From positions 99,501 through 163,500 of the forward strand of contig JAJGOT010000448.1 in the NCBI GenBank assembly GCA_022457155.1: 64,000 bases of DNA. The letters run 5' to 3'. The position numbers and the translations under genes were made by a program. The notes beneath the pieces were generated by a model. That model saw only the letters and a list, made by a program, of their open reading frames with translations. It did not search any database and was not told the DNA's origin. The first letter of the stretch is position 1; each line of letters starts with the position of its first letter. Source of the stretch: Cladopsammia gracilis (lineage: Eukaryota > Cnidaria > Anthozoa > Scleractinia > Dendrophylliidae). Shown here piece by piece: positions 55,385-64,000 of this stretch.

Positions 55385-58300
55385 TTACTTTTTCCCAGCC
55401 ATTTCCCTCTCAAATTTCTCCAATGCCTTCTTGTAAACTGGAATTATAGACAAACAGAGTATATTAGAACAAGTCAAACCACATGACTGTATTGTATGTT
55501 ATAAATTATTTAAAATAATAATTATTCATAGTTATTTTTGCCAAAATTAAATGCCAAGGTAAAGGTCCCTTCTTTACACAAAATAATAAGATTAAATTCT
55601 TTTGAATTGTCTTAGTTTGAAAATGTAATTCTGTGAAATAAATTTGTGAGCATTAAATCTATACATGTATACACAGGGAGCAGAGGAGCCAAATTTGACC
55701 TAATACGCCTTCGATCTTTGAGATTTATACGCACGCCGTGTCTTGCATTATTCGATCTGTTGTTTTCAAGTTTTTCTCCGGGACCCCAAGCGTAATCGGC
55801 GCTTTTCGGAAAGTGTGAGCTTTCTGAGCGAGGCACAAAGTTACGATTTTGTGGTGCCCACAGTCATCAGTCTGTGGTCACCCAACGGAAACCTCCGATT
55901 ACGCTTGGGTCCCGATGGGGCAAAAAACAGACTCGTAAACAACAGATCGAAGATATCGAACACGTAAAGGTCAAATTTGGCTCCTCTGCTCCCTGTGATG
56001 TAATTATATAATAAAGAAAATTTGTAAGAAAATCTGGACCAGCCAGGGCCAGGCCAACCAGACGTCTATTTCCATAGGCCGAATTGAATCAGTGTGATCC
56101 AGTATTAACCCAAGCCGTAATACAGACAGTACAAATAAAAAATTATGTAATGTATGTTGACTATAATTTTATAGTGAAGAGTACTGGTGCAGTTATGCTG
56201 AAAATAAATTATTGAAACAATTCACTATGTTTATACCTTCTTCGCTCTTCCACAATTTTGCAGCTTGAGCATTAAGAGGGCTATCATTATTTGGATCTGA
56301 AAAGAATTCAGTTTGTTACAGTGTAGCTTGATCATAAATACCCAGTCACGCCGGGCCAGGAGCAAGCAAAATCGCGCTATTTCAAACGCGGTCATAAATA
56401 ACTTTCTATGTTTTCATCCGATTAAGCTAAAATTTTAGACCAGAACAGATCTCCTCATTACCGAGGTACGCAAGATTTTGGTTTTTCATTTTAACGATTT
56501 TTTGGCGGGAAAATGACTTCACTAACTTGGCGCCAAAATTTAAATGTGACATTTTGAAATATTTCATTACTGATTCTGAAAGAGCATGTTTCCACGACTC
56601 CAAAACTGAAGAGATAACTGAAATATATTAATTGAGTCCAAAGTTATAATCACTTGAACTTTCAATTTGTGCTATTTTTAGTAACAAAATGGTGGGAATT
56701 TCAAAATTAAATTGATGATATATTTTGACTGAATTAAGATATTTCAGTTATCTCTTCAGTTTTGGAGTTATGGAAACAAATTGCTCTTTCAGAATAAGTA
56801 ATTATTAATATTTCAAAATGTGACATTTAAATTTTGGCGCCAAGTTAGTGACATCATTTTCCCGCCAAAAAATCTGTTAAAATGAAAAACCAAAATCTTG
56901 CGTACCTCGGTAATGAGGAGATCTGTTCTGGTCTAAAATGTTAGATTAATCGGATGAAAACATAGTTATTTATGACCGCGTTTGAAATGGCGCGATTTTG
57001 CTAACAAAGTACATATGTGTATACAGACATCTCTCTGTAAGACTGACACCGCCGGGACCAGAACCAGCTTTCCGTCTTACAGAGTTCTGTTAACTTTAGG
57101 TGTCCATCTCAGAGAGGTGTCTGTCTTGCAGAGAGTTAAGTTACACTGTACAGTAAAATGGGTGACTGACATGCGGTAGAGACCAACTTTAGGTGTCCAT
57201 CTTACATGTAGAGGTGTCTGTATTATAGAGAGTTCAGTCACAGTAAAATGAGTGACTGAAGTGCAGTAGAGACCAACTTTAGGTGTCCATCTTAAAGAGG
57301 TGTTTGCATTGTCTTATAGAGAGCTCATTTACAGTAAAATGAATGACTGAAGTGCAGGGGTGTAGCTAAGAAAAAACTTAGCAGGCTCATAAACAAGCCC
57401 AGCAGGTTTCTCTCACTTGTGTACCTTCAAAATCACCCGAAGTCTTTGTTTTCTAGTGAAATTTCAGCCAGTGATAAGTTCTCTTTCAGCCGATGATATT
57501 AGCCGGTAACCGGCTCTTATGTTCTACATCCCTGGAAGTGCGGTAGAGACCCTTTACTGGAGGTGTCCGTCTTAGAGGTGTTTGTCTAATAGAGAGTTCA
57601 GTTATAACAGTAAAATGTCTGATTGAGTGACTCATGAAGTGCAGTAGCGACTTGCTTTAGGTGTCCATTGATTTAAGAGAGTTGACTTATCATGTCCACT
57701 CAGTAACAGTTGATTGGGCTCAAAGAATGCCAGCTCTTTTTGGCACATGCTGCTCTCTAGTTCCACCTGGTGAACTTTTCATAAACTTCTTTAAAAAGTG
57801 GGCATCAATGTGTTTTACAAGTCCCTGAGATGCTGTTCTGGCCTAAACATTGCTGATATCAAGGGACTCACTCTGCAGCTACAGGGTTCTCCCTAAATTT
57901 TAGCTCAACAGGTAAGGGATTTTTGCTAAGCGGTAAAGGGTAAACTGTGTGTCTTAAAAATTTTCCAGGGGCAAGCGGTTACGGGCGGTAATAAGTGCTG
58001 CTTCAAGCGGTAAATTTTACTGGTTACCGCCTGATAAGGAGAACCCTGCAGCTAACCTGACTGGTTCAGTTGTCAACTTGTGTGATCGGCCCCTAAACTC
58101 TGTTTTAAAAGAGGACGAAGGGTTACATAATAATGTCTGTAATCGGTGATTATAAGTAAAGTTAACATACCTCCCAATAAGATTTGTATGGATTGCAATA
58201 TGGTTCTAACATTATACGTTGATGACCAATTTTCCTTGGAAAAATAAAACAGATACAAGTACATTAGTAATACTTTCTATGATCAAGCTCATTTCTAACA

Positions 58301-60368
58301 CACAGTATGTTACCGGTAATTTAAAAAATTGTAAAATACCTTTAGAATGTCTAAACAGATGTTTCCTTGCTGGTCGACATTAGGGTGGTAGCATGGTGTC
58401 GTGAACTTTACTACGGGCGGTTTCAGAGGATATGTACTTGGAAATTGTAATGTTAGTTTGTACTCTTTTCCATCATATACCTACATTTTAACAAACAAAT
58501 TACAACTGCATAAATATAGCAGAACTCCGAAAGTCACTTAATAGCCCCTCCGTCATGACCACACATACAATGGAACTTGGTTAATATTGGCACCAAAGGG
58601 ACATGCCAAAGTGTCCGTATTAAGAGGTCTAGGGCTCCCAGAAAAAAAAAAAAACATGAAGGACACATGTTTTATCGCTACAAAGACTACAACAATGTTA
58701 AATGTCTAGATAACTGAAAAAGTCCAAACTGAAAAAATCCTACACGCATTCAAATACACAGTAGTCAAAATGATATTTTTTCTTGTTCCAAATGAAACAA
58801 CATTATCATTTACATGTATACAGCTATTTCAATCAACGTTGTCGGATGAAAAAGGCGAAAAGCCAAGAATGCAAGGTAGCATGGGATTTTTATTCAATGG
58901 CTTTTCACCCTAACCCATACTACCTTGCGGTCTTGGCTTCAAGCTTTCATCCGACAACGTTTATTGCATTTACAGAACGCAATCCTAATTTTGTGTTGGT
59001 TGTCCTGTGGTTTATGTGCAGTAAAATTTGAGATATTTTGGTGGCCGGTCTTCCAAATGGCCGCCCCTATTGTTTTTTTTCAGGGGCTCATTTCCGCCGG
59101 AAATTCCTTCGACCGAGTCTCCATAATCTATGATTACTGCTAGTTGAAATAGTTGTATACATGTACCTAAGTCAATAAAGGTTGCTTTGGCAATTGGTCA
59201 TTGGGCATACGGAACACAATGCAATGCTTTGGTTGAGTGACCGTAAAACAATAGCTTCCCACTGCACAATTGCCCAATGCTCAAAGCAACCTTTATTGAA
59301 TTTGGTATAATAGTCAGTCACTGTTGGCCACTTCCGTTACATGTAGCTGATTGAACGTTTAAAATGTTAAATCAGCTACATGTAACGGAAGTGGCCAACA
59401 GTCTTTCAAAGGATTTGTTTAATGTTCAGTCCGTCTGGCTGAACCGAAAACTAAAATGGGAGTAATATCGGTGAGCCTCAAACTTAAACATCACATTCTA
59501 CGTAGGATTTTAGTCAAATCCTGACAAGGTACAATAACACAATCATGACAAGAAATTATACAGTTATACAGTGCATAGTTGTAAACCAGTGTCCGTAAAA
59601 CGTGGTTAACTTTGTATGCGAGCGTGTCACTCGGGTAACAGAAAAGTGTCTGTTGTCCGTATAATTTATTAAAGCGGGCTAAATAAACAGAAAATATATA
59701 AGCGTTTCGTCGGGACATACAAAACTGACCGTGAAGTTCCTGGTAATTATGCGGGGTTCCACTGTACAGTATCTTATTAACACTGTAGTACATTTCATAT
59801 AAGCTTATGGTTAACTATTGAACTTTGACACGGTGGAGTCCTGTAGGTATTAATCTGCTCTTTCATTGGGAGACACGGCAAATTTTTGGTACAATGTACG
59901 TCCCGATCGATACCGTTTGAAGTTGGTTTCACGCGCTGACAAAACGATCGACAAGAAAATACACATGAAATGTTCATTTTACCGTTCCCTTTCCTCCTCG
60001 TATTGTTCCAACCCATTCCAACATGTTATCGAGTGGACATGCCGATACAACGCTGTCTGCGCCTGGTTTCTGTGAATGAAAAGGGAGTTCACAACGAAAA
60101 ATGAGATTAAAAAAAACAGCTTTGAATTACCGTTAGCATGCCTAGATAGAAGTAAAATGTTAAATGTAACTGGCAGAAAGCTCCGACACAATTTGCCTTC
60201 CTCACCGTCGTTTCGCGTATCAGCTCGAAAAAATCCAATTTCAACCTGCGAAGATATTCAACAAAACCAGTGAAAAATTTGCTGTTCCAAGAAAACATAT
60301 CAACCAAAAAGCAGGTCAGGAACTTTTTGAAATGCTTACCTCTTAACACACTCTGTTTCGACGGCCAT
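55385..60368 (-). CDS. UBE2C: UBE2C-like ubiquitin-conjugating enzyme E2, 7 exons, complete
   Basis: Minus-strand exons 60368-60340, 60245-60206, 60069-59983, 58480-58340, 58234-58171, 56296-56237 and 55437-55385 close in phase to 157 residues, all GT-AG. The E2 fold is complete: [40 protein letters not shown], the HPN motif (YHPNV), the catalytic cysteine in GNICLDILK (Cys94 by my count), then [20 protein letters not shown] and [33 protein letters not shown] is the signature of UBE2C (UbcH10), which with the APC/C starts ubiquitin chains on mitotic regulators. The N-terminal helix ([15 protein letters not shown]) is divergent and the N-terminal extension is shorter than in human UBE2C, so exons 1-2 are the least certain. 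Its promoter is shared head-to-head with POLR2C and carries CCAAT and CHR-like elements. Confidence 0.86.
55672..55997. mobile_element. Inverted-repeat element (CACAGGGAGCAGAGGAGCCA)
   Basis: 326 bp in UBE2C intron 6. Left CACAGGGAGCAGAGGAGCCA; right TGGCTCCTCTGCTCCCTGTG. The inner arms also pair (CAAGCGTAATCGGCG / CCGATTACGCTTGGG), making most of it palindromic. CAGGG ends hint at hAT. Confidence 0.75.
56365..57002. repeat. 638-bp long palindrome
   Basis: Left arm AGCAAAATCGCGCTATTTCA, GATCTCCTCATTACCGAGGT, CTTGGCGCCAAAATTTAAAT is mirrored in order by ATTTAAATTTTGGCGCCAAG, ACCTCGGTAATGAGGAGATC and TGAAATGGCGCGATTTTGCT. Arms about 270 bp around a short diverged centre (about 56640-56740). 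In UBE2C intron 5. Confidence 0.83.
57035..57680 (+). repeat. Minisatellite, about 95-100 bp unit, interrupted by a MITE
   Basis: Five to six units of the form AGAGACCAACTTTAGGTGTC ... AGAGGTGTCTGT ... GAGAGTTCAGT ... CAGTAAAATGAGTGACTGAA then GTGC. The fourth unit is split at its GAAGTGC by the hAT-type MITE at 57355-57534. In UBE2C intron 5. Confidence 0.75.
57355..57534. mobile_element. hAT-type MITE, copy 2
   Basis: 180 bp with ends CAGGGGTGTAGCTAAG and GTTCTACATCCCTG. GAAGTGC lies on both sides. Because it sits in a tandem array, the uninterrupted units show the empty site (GACTGAAGTGC followed by (A/G)GTAGAGACC). Same family as 32751-32927. Confidence 0.8.
57882..58048. mobile_element. 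hAT-type MITE (CAGGGTTCTCC)
   Basis: Ends CAGGGTTCTCCCTAA and AAGGAGAACCCTG, flanked by GCAGCTA(C/A), a 7-of-8 match for a hAT target duplication. Internal AGCGGTAA(A) units. About 120 bp from UBE2C exon 5. Confidence 0.75.
58819..59157. mobile_element. MITE with Tc1-like TIR (TACAGCTATTTCAAT)
   Basis: 339 bp flanked by TA (58817-58818, 59158-59159). It starts TACAGCTATTTCAATCAACG TTGTCGGATGA, like the 73-bp TIR at 1705, and ends CTAGTTGAAATAGTTGTA. An internal inverted copy of TCATCCGACAACG sits near 58950. The right part reappears at 32226-32375. In UBE2C intron 3. Confidence 0.78.
59172..59300. repeat. Palindromic repeat
   Basis: TCAATAAAGGTTGCTTTG near the left is mirrored by CAAAGCAACCTTTATTGAAT; GGCAATTGG / CAATTGCCC also pair. 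In UBE2C intron 3. Confidence 0.7.
59321..59401. repeat. Perfect 32-bp-arm hairpin
   Basis: CTGTTGGCCACTTCCGTTAC ATGTAGCTGATT (59321-59352) and its exact complement (59370-59401) surround a 17-bp loop. In UBE2C intron 3. Confidence 0.82.
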
Positions 60369-60671
60369 AATTTACATAAAAGCTCGTTGAAGTCAATCGT
60401 AAACTTCAAATTTCTCGTCACCGTGAAATGGAACAGCAACTGAACGGCAATGGAACGTCGCGCAGATGAAGGTTTTTTTAAAACCGGTATGATTTGAATT
60501 GGCCAATCAGAGTGCTTCTCATACATCTATAGCCAATCGACTAGCCAATCACAATTGTTGTTTTATTTAGTTCCCAGATTCCAAACGTCCATTCCCACAA
60601 ATCAATTCGGTCTGACAAATCGCCATATTGGATTTTTGTGTTTGCATCCTGATACATAAAGTTGTTCCAAA
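60369..60671. promoter_or_regulatory. Bidirectional promoter UBE2C / POLR2C
   Basis: 303 bp between the two ATGs. Three CCAAT boxes cluster at about 60500-60552 (TTGGCCAATCAG, TAGCCAATCG, TAGCCAATCAC). A TTTGAA at 60493-60498, just before the first of them, resembles the CHR element that with CCAAT/NF-Y controls mitotic genes in vertebrates. No TATA box is evident. Confidence 0.68.
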
Positions 60672-63418
60672 ATGCCCTACGCAAACCAACCTAGTGTCAA
60701 AATTCTTGAACTTACGGAGGAAAATGTGAAGTTTGTCATCGAGAATACAGATCTAAGGTATAATATGGTCCTTCCATTGACAGATCAATTGTTTGCAATC
60801 CACAACATGTGGTCCTCACGATGTGTTTTGATCTCTTGTGTAAACTTGCAGTATGGCTAATGGACTCCGAAGAATATTCATCGCCGAAACTGCAACCATA
60901 GGTAATTTCCAGTTTTACCAGCTAGATGTGCATGTAGGTCAGCACTTTTAACCTATATAATATTAGTTAATTACATTTGCAAATGTGTAAGCTTAAGCTT
61001 ATGTATTAAAGACAAGCTTAATTGTAGTTTAATAAGCTTAAGCTTACTCTGAGCAAGCTTAAGCTTATTAATTTTTATAAATGTTTAGTGCTAGGCCTTA
61101 CATGCATCTCTTTTAATAATAATAACAATCTTTTATTAGGAAACTCCATCACAAACTGTGGTTTTCATAGAGGTCCTAAATATAAATCATTATTACAAGA
61201 TACAATTAAAATATAAAAATTTTAAAAATTTAAGCTAAAATCAAGATATTAAAATATGTACAAAATACACAAAGATTAACAATTTACATAAAAAAAAAAT
61301 TAATTATAGAAAGCAGAAAAAAGATGCTTCTTAAAAATTGAAAGACTTGCTGATTTTCTTATGGTTCTATCTAACTCGTTAAAATCTCTGTAACAGTGAT
61401 AATGGGAACGGTGTTTTCCCCAATTAATTGCGGTGTTTTCCCCAATTAACCTTATCTGTGTTGTTTCCTTTGTAGCTATAGATTGGGTACAGATTGAGAA
61501 CAATACATCAGTGTTACATGATGAGTTTATTGCACACAGACTAGGTAAATTAAAATATGCATTTAGTTTATACTGTATGGCTCAATGTCCATGTCCAGGC
61601 AGAGATCCATGTTGATCTTTGATTTACCCTATTTGCTATGCACCCAGGTATATGGTAGATAATGGTAAATGGGTTTCAAACAACCAGACACCTACAGAGT
61701 ATCTCATTTATTTTACAAATACATACAATGTACATGAACCTTGGGACAATGATCAGAAACAGTGCACTTGCTAATAGGCCAATTTCAATATTCCAAAATT
61801 CTATTATTAATATAGCAGGGCACGAAATTAACTTTTTTCTCAAGGAGACATTTGGCTCCTAAATATTCTAAAGTGGTCGCCAAGTCCAAAAAGTTAGTAG
61901 CCATTCTTTTTTGGGGTATATTCTGAGCCTGCAATATGCACTGTTAGCAAAAGGGACATTTGAATGCACAATATACAACGTAGCCTCTGAAATATCCAAG
62001 ATGGCGGATGTTGATGTTTCACTTGGTAGAGTTTGCTACAAACCTCGTCATTCGCACCAATTTACCCACCTTCAAGCTTTATTTAATTGCACAATGTGCA
62101 GTTCCAGAAAAAATCCATACCCACCCTATGGAAGGTCATTGGAAATTCCTAGGGGGAGGGGGGTCTTAAAAGCCAACATTTTAGAGGCAAAGAATGAAGC
62201 TAAATTGGAATTTCCTGGGGGGACAGGGGTGCTAAACAAAAAGGATGAAGCAAAGAGTTCTGGTTGCCAATGTAGCGATTAACTAAACTTTGGAATCTTG
62301 GTCGCCAGCGCGGAAAACTTGGGCGCATTGGCGACTGTATCAGGCTTAATTTCATGCCCTGAATAGGCATATAAATATAAATGATGACATACATAAAGCA
62401 AACTTGTGACAGTGGGTGCCCTTAGTTAATACATGTAGGTATTCACTAAAAGATTGGACACTACATAAATGTTGATCATGAAATTAAGGTGAAGTGTGCT
62501 AAACTAAAGTGATTTTTTTATATATATATTTACACTATATAGGTCTTATTCCATTGACTAGTGATGAAGTTGTTGATCGCCTGGGATATTCCAGGGTAAG
62601 TTACCAAAGTATATCAAAGGGCTCTTAATAGCCATCTCGTACAACGAAACAATGTAAGTCCACAGATCGGTTTTAATTTTCCATACCGAGTTTGAAGTCA
62701 AAGAATTGAAGAGTAAAACAGACATAAATATGCATTGTGTGAAACAAGACTGTCAAGACAACGGGATGATGTAATTTTCACTGGGGAATTTACTACAGCA
62801 ATCATCAGCAATACAGTATTTTAAAATACTTAGTAAACAGATTTATTTCATTTTAGCCGTTAATTGTAAATATTGCACAGAATTGTATTTTATAATGATA
62901 TTGAATATTTTTATTGTATATTTTATTTGTTATTTTTCTCTCGGAGAAATTAGCTACTAAAAGCTACTCTTAAATTCGAGAAAAAAATAAAGTTTATGTA
63001 TGTATGTATGTATGTATGTATGTATGTATCGTTTGGCACGTAATACACTGGGGAATTACAGATAACGGAACAAGTGAAAACATGCATATATGTCCCGTAT
63101 ATATACTACAGTATGTCTCCTTCAACACTCTGCATATTCACAAACTAAAAAGGGGGTGTGTACCATGAAAAAGTACTACAGAAGAGGTTTCATTTCACTG
63201 ACAGACTCAAAATTCAGAACTACATTTATTTACATACCGGGAGTGAAAGGCTTAGCAGCCCTTGCTAACTTCTTTGCATTTTTTTGAAGGATTGTACTTG
63301 TGATGAGTTTTGTCCTGACTGTTCTGTGGAGCTCACTCTTGATGTCAAATGTACAGATGATCAAACCAGACATGTCACAACAAGAGACCTCATCTCCTCA
63401 GATCCAAGAGTTATTCCT
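60672..63418 (+). CDS. POLR2C: RNA polymerase II subunit RPB3, first five exons (partial)
   Basis: Exons 60672-60757, 60852-60901, 61476-61544, 62543-62595 and 63290-63418 (all GT-AG, phases consistent) encode the first 129 residues of about 275; the rest lies beyond the window. Recognisable blocks are [60 protein letters not shown] and [13 protein letters not shown]. The last holds four cysteines in the CxCxxxCxxC zinc loop of RPB3. RPB3 pairs with RPB11 as the alpha-like platform for Pol II assembly in the nucleus. The start is unambiguous because the human protein begins MPYANQP. Confidence 0.93.
61105..61395 (-). mobile_element. LINE 3' end remnant
   Basis: Minus strand encodes [20 protein letters not shown] ending FSAFYN-stop, the pattern of the extreme C-terminus of a non-LTR reverse transcriptase. 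A short A/T-rich tail follows with AATAATAATAAC (complement) at 61112-61135. In POLR2C intron 2. Family not determined. Confidence 0.5.
61816..62361. mobile_element. hAT-like MITE (CAGGGCACGAAATTAA)
   Basis: Ends CAGGGCACGAAATTAACTTT and GCTTAATTTCATGCCCTG. Contains GTGGTCGCCAAGTCC / CTTGGTCGCCAGCG units and a nested relative of the element at 48954 (62100-62240). In POLR2C intron 3. Confidence 0.7.
62620..62800 (-). repeat. Dispersed repeat family, copy C
   Basis: Minus strand matches copies A and B: GTCTGTTTTACTCTTCAATT, TTTGACTTCAAACTCGGTAT and GTACGAGATGGCTATTAAGA. In POLR2C intron 4. Confidence 0.6.
62995..63028 (+). repeat. (TATG)n microsatellite
   Basis: About eight uninterrupted tetranucleotide units in POLR2C intron 4. 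Confidence 0.85.
63150..63255 (+). repeat. Dispersed repeat (AGAAGAGGTTTCATTTC family), copy 3
   Basis: GTGTACCATGAAAAAGTACT, ACAGAAGAGGTTTCATTTCA and CGGGAGTGAAAGGC match the copy at 33600-33750. Confidence 0.55.
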
Positions 63419-64000
63419 GTAAGTAAAACAAGTTAAGGACTGCACGTGTGTCTCGAAACCCAGGTTCTCACTTGTGCGATAAGCATGAGCCTGAGAAAAA
63501 GTGTGTGTGAACTGACCTGAGATAAGCACAGGCACAAGAAAGAAACTTTTTCCATTTCTTCTGCTTGTGTTTATTTCTCTAGACTAATGTGAACTGGCAT
63601 GAAATTAGCAGAACAAGCACAATAACCCAACAACACTGTGCATGCTTATGTTGCTTGTTTTTTATCTGTGGGAATGGTCATTTCACCAAAAATGACAACA
63701 CAGCACTTGCAAATGAGAAAACGCGGAGCCTATGCTTGATTGATTAATTTTACTTTGTTTTAGTTCAAGCTTATATGTCATGGCTCAATTGTTTCTTTGG
63801 TACATGTAACTTGAAAATTTTGGAACCAATTGGATTTTTGTTTTCCTTTTGCCTCTTATATGGAAATGAATCTGGGACAAACGAAACTGAAGAAAACTTT
63901 GAGCCATAACACATACAAAGAGGCTAATTCTAAAGCCTAAATTTGTTACATAAATTTCTTATTGGGAGCAATTTCAATTTTAAGGCAAAAAAGTCACTTA

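Noticed and set aside
60107..60205. Extension of UBE2C exon 2 as one long frame to 60107
   Set aside because: A GTGAGG donor at 60205 gives an in-phase join to exon 3 that restores the E2 alignment; reading through would replace the conserved region.

Overview
This is a stretch of an animal nuclear genome with spliced genes, GT-AG (and two GC-AG) introns and low-GC introns packed with small inverted-repeat elements. Protein content plus DIRS-type retroelements, very many MITEs and long poly-G/poly-C runs fit a cnidarian, most likely an anthozoan such as a stony coral. That placement is inference; no species can be named from the sequence alone.

Layout. (1) 1-936 is the 3' end of an endoglycoceramidase-like GH5 glycosidase gene (+). 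(2) 1705-4655 is an apparently intact Tc1/mariner-class transposon with TA target duplication and 73-bp TIRs. It carries two convergent spliced genes: a DD34E transposase (+) and a 251-aa accessory protein (-) ending in a SHOCT-like motif. (3) 5487-27825 (-) is a complete 17-exon CLPTM1L gene whose introns hold most of the window's MITEs, palindromes and a 2.6-kb fold-back element. (4) 28693-48630 (+) is a complete 12-exon RANBP9/10 (RanBPM) gene, divergent from CLPTM1L. Its 8.5-kb intron 8 holds a 3.2-kb non-autonomous TIR element and a full antisense DIRS-type tyrosine-recombinase retrotransposon with open ORFs. (5) 48631-55384 has no gene I recognise; it contains palindromes and a 1.1-kb hAT-type element with an 8-bp target duplication. 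(6) 55385-60368 (-) is a 7-exon UBE2C-like E2 gene. (7) 60672-63418 (+) is the first five exons of POLR2C (RPB3), head-to-head with UBE2C across a 303-bp promoter with CCAAT boxes and a CHR-like motif.

The host genes do not form one pathway. CLPTM1L acts in ER lipid/GPI-anchor metabolism, RanBPM in the CTLH ubiquitin ligase, UBE2C with the APC/C, and RPB3 in RNA polymerase II. What links the window is transposon activity: nested insertions, MITEs sharing ends with the two-gene transposon, and several elements whose target duplications can be read directly. Exon models were assembled by hand from splice signals, reading phase and remembered family sequences; phases close exactly in all the host genes and in both genes of the Tc1-like element.
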